6,269 bases of DNA from JADFQT01 sp047516825 (GCA_047516825.1 JAKZUA010000048.1:1-6269); one strand, 5' to 3'. Numbered from the stretch's first letter, positions 1-6,072 are shown. The notes: a model not told the origin generated them from the sequence alone. Translations and numbers: made by a program.

Positions 1-1
1 G

Positions 2-118
2 AACCTCAGCTGTCACAACCTATCTCACCTTTGGCTGGAGCTCCGTCGGGCCAAGGAGCGGCTCCGCCACAAGACCCATATTATTCGGGCCTGTTTCAAA
101 CAACCTGGGTTGGTTTAG
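2..118 (+). CDS. Possible 3' end of an unidentified gene (partial)
   Basis: One plus-strand frame is open from the left edge to a TAG at 116-118, giving about 38 residues that include LWLELRRAKERLRHK, a basic, helix-like stretch. Its third codon positions are rich in G and C, which fits the style of the neighbours better than the other open plus-strand frame, which runs to a TGA at about 168 and reads as Pro/Ser/Ala-rich low complexity. No family is recognised. If real, the gene converges on the MFS gene, with stops about 50 bp apart. A weak stem-loop (about 98-116) followed by a T-rich stretch lies at its end. The piece is too short to exclude a chance open frame. Confidence 0.25.
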   Translation, partial: NLSCHNLSHLWLELRRAKERLRHKTHIIRACFKQPGLV

Positions 119-167
119 TTTTATCTTCAAGGATCAGTAACACCAGCGGGGCCTGGTTGCACCCGTA

Positions 168-1445
168 TCAGGTATGAGCCTGGGGTAACTGCCTTCCTTG
201 CAAGGTAAAATTGGCCAGCGCGCCGGAGGCTACGGTTAAAACCGCTACCGATTGAATAGCTGCGCTCAATCCGTATAGGTCGGCCAGTGAGCCAGCGAAG
301 ATGGCCCCCACCATAAAACCGGCGTCGCGCCAGAACCGATAAACCCCCAAGGCCATGGCCCGTTCCCCGGCGGGCACTGCGTCGCCGATGGCCGCTAAGA
401 GGGTAGGGTAGACCAGCGCGGTCCCCATGCCTAGCAAAGACATGGCGCCAATCCATGCGCCGAAGGAATCTAACCCGCCCGTCAGAGAGATCGCTACTCC
501 CTGCAGGACCATCCCTATGACGATCAGGGGCTTGCGTCCCACCCGGTCACTGGCCCAGTCGGTTGCCAATTGGAGGGTGCCCCATACTAGCGGGTAGATC
601 GCTACCAGCACACCTATCCGCTCCAAGCCCAGGCCTTCGCTCGCGAAGAAAATGGGGAAGATACCCCAGGCCACCCCGTCGTTGAGGTTCTTCACCAATC
701 CGGCCTGGGTAATGCCGAAGAGGTAGGGCTTGCGCCAGGTCGCGTCGGCGAAGCTGCGCCTTAGAGACGGAGGGGCCAATACTGCTGACGGCAAGCCGGC
801 GGATTGCGCGGCCAGGTGAAGGGCCGTGTCTCGCACCAGGAGAACGCTAAAGGCCAGTCCGGCGGCGGCGATACCAATCCCCAGATAGAAGGGCTCCGGC
901 CGGAGCCCATAGGCCTGGGCGATCACCCCCGTCATAAAGGCGGCGGCGGCGAGGGATAGATACCCCGCCGCTTCGTTGAAACCCAACGCCAACCCGCGCC
1001 ACTTGGGCCCCACCAGGTCCATTTTCATGTTGACCGTCATGGACCAGGTGAGGCCCTGGCTGATGCCCAGCAACACGTTGGCGGCGATAACCCATCCCCA
1101 GGTTGGCGCCCAGATCAACAGCAGAGGGACCGGCAATGCGAACAGCCAGCCGGCAATGAGAATCCGCCGTCGGGTGAATCTTTGGGAAAGATTACCGGCG
1201 AAGAGGTTGGAAACTGCTTTGGCCAGGCCGAAGGTGGCGATGAAGGAAAGGGCGGCTGTCTTCGAAGTTATGCTGAACTCCGCCTCAGCCAGGCCCGGGA
1301 GAATAGAACGCTCCATCCCGACCATCCCGCCGACGAAGAGGTTTACCGCCACCAGCAGGGCGAATTGACGCCAGTTGTCCCCCAGTCCCAAGGTAACCCC
1401 GGTCTGCGGAGCGCCTAATCCCGGAAGCATTCTACCGAAGTGCAT
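168..1445 (-). CDS. MFS permease, 12 predicted membrane segments
   Basis: This is a major facilitator superfamily permease of the inner membrane, expected to move a small solute or drug by uniport or proton coupling; the substrate cannot be told from sequence. The 425 residues read as about 12 hydrophobic helices in two halves: six between residues 27 and 204, a soluble loop at about 205-238, and six between 241 and 413. The family's motif A between helices 2 and 3 appears as GNLSQRFTRRR (84-94) and is repeated in the second half as TDWASDRVGRK (295-305). Charged and polar residues in helix 7 (K252, N253, N255, D256 in VKNLNDGVAWG) could line the transport path. The ATG at 1445 has only a weak GGA-like ribosome site, and the ATG at residue 6 is possible, so the exact start is uncertain. 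It is transcribed divergently from the molybdenum hydroxylase gene, 200 bp away, which suggests but does not prove shared regulation. Family call sure; role unknown. Confidence 0.93.
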   Translation of the reverse strand: MHFGRMLPGLGAPQTGVTLGLGDNWRQFALLVAVNLFVGGMVGMERSILPGLAEAEFSITSKTAALSFIATFGLAKAVSNLFAGNLSQRFTRRRILIAGWLFALPVPLLLIWAPTWGWVIAANVLLGISQGLTWSMTVNMKMDLVGPKWRGLALGFNEAAGYLSLAAAAFMTGVIAQAYGLRPEPFYLGIGIAAAGLAFSVLLVRDTALHLAAQSAGLPSAVLAPPSLRRSFADATWRKPYLFGITQAGLVKNLNDGVAWGIFPIFFASEGLGLERIGVLVAIYPLVWGTLQLATDWASDRVGRKPLIVIGMVLQGVAISLTGGLDSFGAWIGAMSLLGMGTALVYPTLLAAIGDAVPAGERAMALGVYRFWRDAGFMVGAIFAGSLADLYGLSAAIQSVAVLTVASGALANFTLQGRQLPQAHT

Positions 1446-1645
1446 CTTGTCCGTAACGCCGCTCGTCTGGGCTGGATTTTTCTGCGGGAGAAATGTTGAC
1501 TCTAGCTATCGAGTTACCCTGCCACTGGGAGCCGCCCTTGGGAATCACCTTGATACCTGGGCTGGGACATATGATAATATATCAGCGGTAACATTTTAGA
1601 ATTTACCCCTATTTGCTGGCACCCCATAGTTAGCTGGAGGCGCAA
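1446..1645. promoter_or_regulatory. Divergent intergenic region between permease and molybdenum hydroxylase
   Basis: This 200-bp gap separates two genes facing away from each other and must hold both start regions. Its AT-rich core (about 1568-1612) contrasts with the GC-rich surroundings. A good plus-strand promoter lies in it (separate entry). On the minus strand the best -10 candidate is TATTAT within the same AT-rich core, but no convincing -35 accompanies it, so the permease promoter is not placed. A 13-bp interrupted palindrome, TGATA-ATA-TATCA (1572-1584), overlaps the plus-strand -10. Confidence 0.6.
1550..1578 (+). promoter_or_regulatory. Sigma70-type promoter for the molybdenum hydroxylase gene
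   Basis: TTGATA (1550-1555) and GATAAT (1573-1578) each match the housekeeping -35 and -10 consensus at five of six positions and are 17 bp apart, the optimal spacing. Transcription would start near 1585, giving a leader of about 60 nt before the ATG at 1646. The alternative -10 TATGAT at 1570-1575 leaves only 14 bp of spacing and is less likely. This is a prediction from consensus only. Confidence 0.5.
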
Positions 1646-3973
1646 ATGCTCGATTATCAGCCAAACATCGTTCTGTCTACCCAGGAGTACAACGTGGTGG
1701 GCAAGCGACCCGTCCGTCCCGACGGCGCCGATAAAGTAACCGGCAAGGCCACCTATGGCGCCGATATCAACCTGCCGGGATTGCTCCACGGCCGGGTATT
1801 GCGGAGTCCCCATGCCCACGCTCGGATAAAGTCGCTGGATACCAGCCGGGCGGCCGCCCACCCGGGCGTAAAGGCGGTGATCACCGGGGCCGACCTGATC
1901 CAGCCCTCGGGCCGAGCCTCCGAGTTGGTCGAAGGCGCCATGGTCAACATGAGGTTCTTGAGCAACAACGTGATGGCTACCGACAAGGCGCTGTATAAAG
2001 GACATGCCATCGCGGCGGTGGCGGCTACCAGCCCGCATGTGGCCGAGGAAGCCCTGTCGCTGATCGACGTGGAATACGAGGTTCTCCCCCCGGTGATGGA
2101 CGCCAAAGATGCCATGAACGAGGACGCCCCTCTGATCCACGAGCGGTTGGCCGCCATGGCCACGGCGTCCATTCGGGCCGGCGGGGTATTGGATGACGAC
2201 GACACTACTCCGGGAACCAACGTGGCCAATCATTTCGAATTCACGCTGGGCGACCTGGAGGATGGCTTCAAGCAGGCCGATGTCATCGTAGAACGGGACG
2301 CATCTACCGTCGCGGTTCACCAGGGATACATTGAGCCCCACAGCGGCACCGCCATGTGGCATGCCGACGGAAACCTGACCCTATGGTCCAGCAGCCAGGG
2401 CCACTTCATGGTGCGGGAGAGCACCGCCCGGCTGGTGGGGGTGCCCATCTCCAAGGTCAAGGCTATTCCAATGGAGATTGGCGGCGGATTTGGCGCCAAG
2501 CTGGCCATCTACTGCGAGCCTCTGGCCGCCCTGCTGGCCAAGAAGGCGGATGCGCCGGTCAAGGTGACCATGAGCCGGACGGAAGTCTTTGAGGCCACCG
2601 GGCCTACTTCCGGCACCAACGTGTGCGTCAAGCTGGGCGCGACCAAGGATGGAAAGCTGACCGCCGCGGAGGCTCACCTGATCTTCGAAGCCGGGGCTTT
2701 CCCCGGATCTCCGGTGCCCGGCGGAGCCCAGTGCATCATGGGCGCCTACGACATTCCCAACGCCTACATCGAAGGTTACGACATTGTCGTTAACCGGCCC
2801 AAGACCTCGGCATACCGAGCCCCCGGCTCCCCCGCCGCGGCCTTCGCCATGGAAGGGGCCATTGATGAGCTGGCGGAAAAGCTGGGAATGGATCCCATAG
2901 AGTTCCGGCTACTGAACAGCGCCAAGGAAGGCACCCGTCGGGCCACCGGCCCGCTGATGCCCAAGGTGGGCTTCATTGAGACCCTGGAGGCGGCCAAGGC
3001 CCACCCCCATTACTCGGCGAAGCTGGAAGGCCCCTATCGCGGCCGGGGCGTGGCCGCCGGTTTTTGGGGCAACAATACCGGTCCATCCAGCGCGGTGGCT
3101 ACCATTACTCCGGACGGCGTTGTCAACCTGGCCGAGGGTTCGCCGGACATCGGCGGAACGCGGGCATCCGTGGCCCAGCAGCTGGCTGAGGTCCTGGGGA
3201 TACCCTTTGAGGATGTTAGACCCCAGGTTGCGGATACTGATTCCATCGGCTTCACCTCCAACACCGGAGGCAGCGGCGTCACCTTCAAGACCGGCTGGGC
3301 TAGCTATACCGCCGCCCAGGACATCAAGCAGCAGATGCTGGAGCGCGCCGCTAAAATCTGGGACGTGTCTCTGGACGACGTGGAGTATATCGACGGGGTG
3401 TTGCAGCACAAGTCGGATCCGGAGCTACGATTAACCTTCAAGCAGATGGCGGCCCGGCAGAATCCCACCGGCGGGCCTATTGTCGGGCGAGCCGGCGTCA
3501 ACCCCGGCGGCGCCGGACCGGCGCTGGCTTTTCACATAGTGGACGTTGAAGTGGACCCGGATACCGGTAAGGTAACCATCCTCCGCTACACCGCCCTGCA
3601 AGATGCCGGCAAGGCAATCCACCCCAGCTACGTGGAGGGACAGATTCAGGGTGGTGTGGCTCAGGGGATCGGCTGGGCCCTGAACGAAGAGTATTTCGTA
3701 AACGACCAGGGCCACATGATGAACTCCAGCTTCCTGGACTATCGCATGCCGGTGAGCCTGGACCTGCCCATGATCGACACCGTGATCGTCGAGGTGGCCA
3801 ACCCCAATCATCCCTACGGCGTGCGGGGCGTGGGCGAAGTGTGCATTGTGCCACCCATGGCGGCGATATCCAACGCATTATACCAAGCCATAGGGGTGCG
3901 CATGACCAGCCTGCCGATGAATCCCGGCAAGGTGCTGGAGGCTCTCTGGGAGAAGAACGGCAGCGCCTCCTAA
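1646..3973 (+). CDS. Xanthine dehydrogenase/CoxL-family molybdopterin-binding large subunit
   Basis: This is the catalytic large subunit of a molybdenum hydroxylase, the family that oxidises aldehydes, purines, N-heterocycles, thioester-linked aromatics or CO using the Mo-pterin cofactor and water. At 775 residues it has the normal length. The N-terminal aldehyde oxidase/xanthine dehydrogenase a/b hammerhead domain spans about residues 18-150, followed by the two molybdopterin-binding domains (about 180-430 and 440-745). Visible motifs are GGGFGAK (279-285), the active-site loop AYRAPGSP (389-396), QGIGWALNEE (673-682) and GVRGVGE (725-731), whose E731 is the expected catalytic glutamate. The loop is not the AYRCSFR signature of true aerobic CO dehydrogenase, so carbon monoxide is an unlikely substrate. 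The usual GQG of the pterin-contact motif is replaced by GGT (503-505). The ATG follows GGAGG (1636-1640) at 5 nt. Neither the 2Fe-2S small subunit nor the FAD subunit is in the window. Family call sure; substrate unknown. Confidence 0.95.
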   Translation: MLDYQPNIVLSTQEYNVVGKRPVRPDGADKVTGKATYGADINLPGLLHGRVLRSPHAHARIKSLDTSRAAAHPGVKAVITGADLIQPSGRASELVEGAMVNMRFLSNNVMATDKALYKGHAIAAVAATSPHVAEEALSLIDVEYEVLPPVMDAKDAMNEDAPLIHERLAAMATASIRAGGVLDDDDTTPGTNVANHFEFTLGDLEDGFKQADVIVERDASTVAVHQGYIEPHSGTAMWHADGNLTLWSSSQGHFMVRESTARLVGVPISKVKAIPMEIGGGFGAKLAIYCEPLAALLAKKADAPVKVTMSRTEVFEATGPTSGTNVCVKLGATKDGKLTAAEAHLIFEAGAFPGSPVPGGAQCIMGAYDIPNAYIEGYDIVVNRPKTSAYRAPGSPAAAFAMEGAIDELAEKLGMDPIEFRLLNSAKEGTRRATGPLMPKVGFIETLEAAKAHPHYSAKLEGPYRGRGVAAGFWGNNTGPSSAVATITPDGVVNLAEGSPDIGGTRASVAQQLAEVLGIPFEDVRPQVADTDSIGFTSNTGGSGVTFKTGWASYTAAQDIKQQMLERAAKIWDVSLDDVEYIDGVLQHKSDPELRLTFKQMAARQNPTGGPIVGRAGVNPGGAGPALAFHIVDVEVDPDTGKVTILRYTALQDAGKAIHPSYVEGQIQGGVAQGIGWALNEEYFVNDQGHMMNSSFLDYRMPVSLDLPMIDTVIVEVANPNHPYGVRGVGEVCIVPPMAAISNALYQAIGVRMTSLPMNPGKVLEALWEKNGSAS

Positions 3974-4008
3974 TACATCGTCCGGTTGGTTTTGATGAAT
4001 TGGTGACC

Positions 4009-4088
4009 ACCCCCATCCTCACCTTCCCCCATCGAGGGGGAAGGGACTGGTTCTCTCCCCCTTGACGGGGGAAAGTTAGAGTGGGGGT
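4009..4088. repeat. 80-bp imperfect inverted repeat with two inner hairpins
   Basis: Two half-elements face each other. The left half has a perfect 9-bp stem CCTTCCCCC/GGGGGAAGG (4022-4030 with 4036-4044, loop ATCGA). The right half has a 6-bp stem TCCCCC/GGGGGA (4056-4061 with 4067-4072, loop TTGAC). The outer ends also pair: 4009-4022 is complementary to 4075-4088 at 11 of 14 positions. The DNA can therefore form either two small hairpins or one long one. It lies between the hydroxylase stop and the MoaD-like gene. It resembles REP- or MITE-like intergenic palindromes and could act as an attenuator or an RNA-stability element between the two genes. Confidence 0.8.
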
Positions 4089-4140
4089 GAGTGCGTATGT
4101 ATCAGTTTCGGCAGAGAGCAGTAACTCCGGTAAGGGGCAT

Positions 4141-4144
4141 AGGT
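4141..4144 (+). promoter_or_regulatory. Ribosome-binding site favouring the 4151 start
   Basis: AGGT lies 6 nt before the ATG at 4151. It is modest, but it supports the start that gives a MoaD-like protein of normal length. A rival GGGGGTGA at 4083-4090, 6 nt before the ATG at 4097, largely lies within the end of the 4009-4088 repeat and may be coincidental. Confidence 0.4.
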
Positions 4145-4150
4145 AATTTT

Positions 4151-4429
4151 ATGCCGGAAGTATGGATTCCCCCCCGAATGCAGGCCTTGACCGGCGGCAA
4201 GCAGCAGGTGCAGGTCGTCGGTAGAACCGTCCGCCAGGTGATGAACAACCTGGATCAGGAGTTCCCCGGCATCAAAGAATATCTCTATGATGCCGAGGAG
4301 GATGACCTGGTGGCCGGCATCGCGGTCATTGTCGACGGCGAGGTCAGCCAGCTGGGTCTCCTGGAGCGGGTCGGCGAGAACAGCGAGGTTCACTTCCTGC
4401 CAGCTATTGGTGGCGGAAGGAAGCAGTAG
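4151..4429 (+). CDS. MoaD/ThiS-family sulfur-carrier-like protein with capped GG tail
   Basis: This is a small beta-grasp protein of the MoaD/ThiS superfamily, whose members carry sulfur as a C-terminal thiocarboxylate for molybdopterin, thiamine or cysteine synthesis. Started at 4151 it has 92 residues, the normal size, and opens MPEVWIPPRMQALTGG as related proteins do. Family features are the first strand with its IPP turn, the helix around VRQVMNNLDQEFPGI, the strand GIAVIVDGEV, and the ending SEVHFLPAIGGG. Starts upstream (GTG 4091, ATG 4097) would add 18-20 residues encoded at the edge of, and just after, the repeat and without family resemblance. Three residues, Arg-Lys-Gln, follow the glycines before the TAG, so the glycine is not free as it is in classical MoaD. 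The gene lies 177 bp after the molybdenum hydroxylase on the same strand, which favours a molybdopterin role. A non-molybdenum sulfur-carrier role is possible. Confidence 0.85.
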   Translation: MPEVWIPPRMQALTGGKQQVQVVGRTVRQVMNNLDQEFPGIKEYLYDAEEDDLVAGIAVIVDGEVSQLGLLERVGENSEVHFLPAIGGGRKQ

Positions 4430-4553
4430 TTAGATGCAGTAGCTCTAGTTTTTGCTGAGCGGCATCCTCTCCCCTTGTGGGAGAGGACTTTAGTGAGGGG
4501 TTTCACCCTCATCCCAATCTACTTCCATCAAAGGAGCAGGGGTTGTTTTCGCC
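4430..4553. terminator. Convergent gap with two stem-loops, possible two-way terminator
   Basis: The gap lies between the stops of the MoaD-like gene (plus) and the Gfo/Idh/MocA gene (minus). It contains a perfect 8-bp stem CCTCTCCC/GGGAGAGG (4466-4473 with 4479-4486, loop CTTGT) and then a 6-bp stem TGAGGG/CCCTCA (4494-4499 with 4506-4511, loop GTTTCA). The first belongs to the same repeat family as 4009-4088. No U-rich tail follows directly on either strand, so intrinsic termination is not clear-cut. The placement between convergent genes is the main support. Confidence 0.4.
4466..4511 (+). repeat. Further copy of the CCCC-TTGA-GGGG hairpin repeat
   Basis: The hairpin with loop CTTGT and its downstream ACTTTAGTGAGGGG match the right half of the 4009-4088 element (AAGTTAGAGTGGGGG) in order and sense, with substitutions. 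The following TTTCACCCTCATCC resembles the start of another left half, so this looks like a partial unit of the same element. Confidence 0.6.
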
Positions 4554-5594
4554 TTAAACCTGAACCGGGTCTATTCCCACGGTCCGTCCGGTTTTGGCAG
4601 ACTCGATCATCGCCAGCGTCACCTCCACAACCCGCAAACCATCCATTCCCGAGGCCACAGGCTCGCGGCCTAGCTCCACGGCCTGCTGAAAATCCTGTAT
4701 TTCGGCGATGAAATTGGCGAGGTAATCCGCGGGATAAACCGCGGTCCGATTAACCGTGTCGCTGACTACTTCCACCCGTCCCTGCCTGGACTCCCATAGG
4801 GTGGCGCGTCCCGTGATGCGGCCCTTGGTGCCGTAGATGGCAAAGTCGTTTTTGGAGTCGGGCAGCAGGCGACCGCAGCAAACCGTGGCCAGCGTGCCGC
4901 CACCAAAGCGTAGAGTCACCGTGGCCATCCGCTCCAAAGGGCGCTCCGCCGTCTGCCCGTCGGTCAAGGCCGCGACTTCGGTCACTTCCTGCCCCAACAG
5001 GAATCGCAGCAGGTCCACCACGTGAACGCCGGTGCCCATTAACGCGGCGGCTCCGCCGATAAGCTCCGGATCCTCCCACCACTGGCGGCGGCCGGTTCGG
5101 GGTGGTGGCGCCGTGTCTCCCCGCACGCCAAAGCCCCACTGACCCTGGGCCAGCGATAAATTCCCTAGGGCTCCCTGCCGGATGGCTTCCCGCGCCAATA
5201 TATGCCCCGGGTGGGTCCTGAGATGGTAGCCGGTGGCCAGGGTTACGCCCTGGTCTCGACATCCCCGTACCATCGCCACCGCATCCTCCAGGGTGGTGGT
5301 CATCGGCTTCTCGCTCAACACGTGCTTGCCGGCGGCGGCGGCCTGAAGGGCGTGCTGGGCGTGCAGAAAGTTGGGGGAGCAGAGGAACACCGCGTCCACC
5401 CGGGAGTCTTGGAGCAGGGAGTCCATTGAGGCGTAGGCGGCGGGTATTCCGTGTTTCTGGGCAAAAGCCTCGGCCTGATCCAGGTCCCGGCTGTAAACCG
5501 CCACAAGGTTTGCCTCTGGGGTGGCATTGATAGCCGGGGCTATCTTGTTATCCGGGTGCAGACCGGTGCTGATGATTGCCCAACCCAAAGCCAC
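4554..5594 (-). CDS. Gfo/Idh/MocA-family NAD(P)-dependent oxidoreductase
   Basis: This is a cytoplasmic dehydrogenase of the family that oxidises or reduces hydroxyl groups of sugars, inositols and related compounds with NAD(P). It has 346 residues, the usual length. The N-terminal Rossmann domain spans about 1-122, with a glycine turn that is looser than GxGxxG (IISTGLHPDNK, 7-17). The family signature GKHVLSEKP (89-97) supplies the conserved lysine K96. The C-terminal domain carries GVHVVDLLR (189-197), with H191 and D194 at the expected catalytic positions, and then the open beta-sheet to the end. It starts with GTG; an AGGAGG 6 nt upstream fixes that choice. A probable promoter lies at 5655-5684 on the minus strand. 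It converges on the MoaD-like gene and is followed by repeat-rich DNA, so it is probably expressed alone. The substrate cannot be deduced from sequence. Confidence 0.95.
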   Translation of the reverse strand: MALGWAIISTGLHPDNKIAPAINATPEANLVAVYSRDLDQAEAFAQKHGIPAAYASMDSLLQDSRVDAVFLCSPNFLHAQHALQAAAAGKHVLSEKPMTTTLEDAVAMVRGCRDQGVTLATGYHLRTHPGHILAREAIRQGALGNLSLAQGQWGFGVRGDTAPPPRTGRRQWWEDPELIGGAAALMGTGVHVVDLLRFLLGQEVTEVAALTDGQTAERPLERMATVTLRFGGGTLATVCCGRLLPDSKNDFAIYGTKGRITGRATLWESRQGRVEVVSDTVNRTAVYPADYLANFIAEIQDFQQAVELGREPVASGMDGLRVVEVTLAMIESAKTGRTVGIDPVQV

Positions 5595-5600
5595 GGGGCG

Positions 5601-5606
5601 CCTCCT
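5601..5606 (-). promoter_or_regulatory. Full-consensus Shine-Dalgarno for the GTG-started oxidoreductase
   Basis: AGGAGG on the minus strand lies 6 nt before the GTG at 5594-5592. Its perfect match and spacing decide the non-ATG start of the Gfo/Idh/MocA gene and suggest good translation. Confidence 0.8.
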
Positions 5607-5623
5607 GAAAAATGGTGATAGGT

Positions 5624-5647
5624 AACCGGGAATAGATAACAGGGAAT
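5624..5647. repeat. Short direct repeat with 14-bp period in the oxidoreductase leader
   Basis: AACCGGGAAT (5624-5633) and AACAGGGAAT (5638-5647) match at nine of ten positions, 14 bp apart, with related GATAGGT and GATAA units around them. They lie about 30-55 bp upstream of the GTG start, between the probable promoter and the ribosome site. Confidence 0.5.
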
Positions 5648-5654
5648 CGGCCTA

Positions 5655-5684
5655 AAGCTAAAGGAAAGCCGGTTCGCCTGTCAA
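5655..5684 (-). promoter_or_regulatory. Probable promoter for the Gfo/Idh/MocA gene
   Basis: On the minus strand a perfect -35, TTGACA (5684-5679), is followed after 18 bp by TAGCTT (5660-5655). That -10 keeps only the TA and final T of the consensus. Transcription would begin near 5648, giving a leader of about 54 nt. The strong -35 and the position support the call; the -10 is weak. Confidence 0.4.
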
Positions 5685-5730
5685 ATGATTGGCTCCTGGA
5701 TTTTTACCGGGGCAAGCAATTATCGCAAAA

Positions 5731-5765
5731 TGTCACCCCGAGCGCAGCGAGGGGTCTAAAGTCCC
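5731..5765 (+). repeat. TGTCACCCCGAGCG-type intergenic repeat
   Basis: TGTCACCCCGAGCGCAGCGA followed by GGGGTCT is an imperfect hairpin: CCCC pairs with GGGG across a GC-rich centre. It belongs to the TGTCATCCCGAGCG-like class of small dispersed repeats that I recall from many bacterial genomes, Chloroflexota among them. The class assignment is by recollection; the hairpin is visible. Confidence 0.55.
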
Positions 5766-5874
5766 TGGAACATGGTTCTAACGCCATTGGTCAGGGTGTC
5801 ACTGCGGTGCTAACGCATAAGGTTTTGTGGGCCTAAACCAAAGCCAAAGTGGAATCTACATCTACACCGGATGG

Positions 5875-5886
5875 GGCAGCGCTGCC
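5875..5886. repeat. Perfect 12-bp palindrome GGCAGCGCTGCC
   Basis: The 12 bases equal their own reverse complement. It could be a protein-binding site or part of the repeat cluster; it lies 12 bp before the next hairpin. No adjacent gene start explains it. Confidence 0.45.
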
Positions 5887-5887
5887 A

Positions 5888-5915
5888 ACACCGTCATTCC
5901 GGCGAACGCCGGTGT
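5888..5915. repeat. GTCATTCCGGCG-type hairpin repeat
   Basis: CCGGCG (5899-5904) pairs perfectly with CGCCGG (5907-5912). A competing outer pairing joins ACACCG (5888-5893) with CGGTGT (5910-5915), so two structures exclude each other. The GTCATTCCGGCGAA core resembles a widespread small intergenic repeat type. Confidence 0.55.
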
Positions 5916-6049
5916 AACGAAGGATTTTGCTCCTTCAGGTTGCGTAAACTAACACACTGCCGATTGCCTAAGCGGGTGTTTAAAAAGCCTCGCGCATTGC
6001 CCGCGCTAGAATAGAGAAATGCGCGTCCTGGTATGGCCTGACAATAGCC

Positions 6050-6072
6050 CCTTCTCCCTTGATGGGAGAGGG
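6050..6072 (+). repeat. Further copy of the CCC-TTGAT-GGG hairpin repeat
   Basis: CCTTCTCCC (6050-6058) pairs with GGGAGAGGG (6064-6072) over nine positions, one of them G-U, around the loop TTGAT. Stem and loop match the elements at 4009-4088 and 4466-4486. Confidence 0.6.

Noticed and set aside
976..1368. A 130-codon plus-strand frame inside the permease gene
   Set aside because: It is antisense to transmembrane segments with clear MFS motifs; the translation looks like complement-derived noise.
1514..2362. A 282-codon open frame on the minus strand opposite the hydroxylase
   Set aside because: It lies antisense to a well-supported catalytic subunit, crosses the promoter region, and its translation is rich in Gly, His, Arg and Val without a recognisable domain. 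It is a shadow of GC-rich codon use.
1646..3973. Calling the large subunit a true CO dehydrogenase (CoxL form I)
   Set aside because: The AYRCSFR loop with its catalytic cysteine is absent; the loop reads AYRAPGSP.
4554..5594. Assigning the oxidoreductase to a named enzyme such as inositol dehydrogenase or glucose-fructose oxidoreductase
   Set aside because: Only family-wide motifs are visible (EKP, GxHxxD); no neighbouring sugar pathway gene or signal peptide narrows the substrate.
4009..6072. A CRISPR array made of the recurring hairpins
   Set aside because: Copies are few, irregularly spaced by hundreds of bases to kilobases, divergent and in both orientations.
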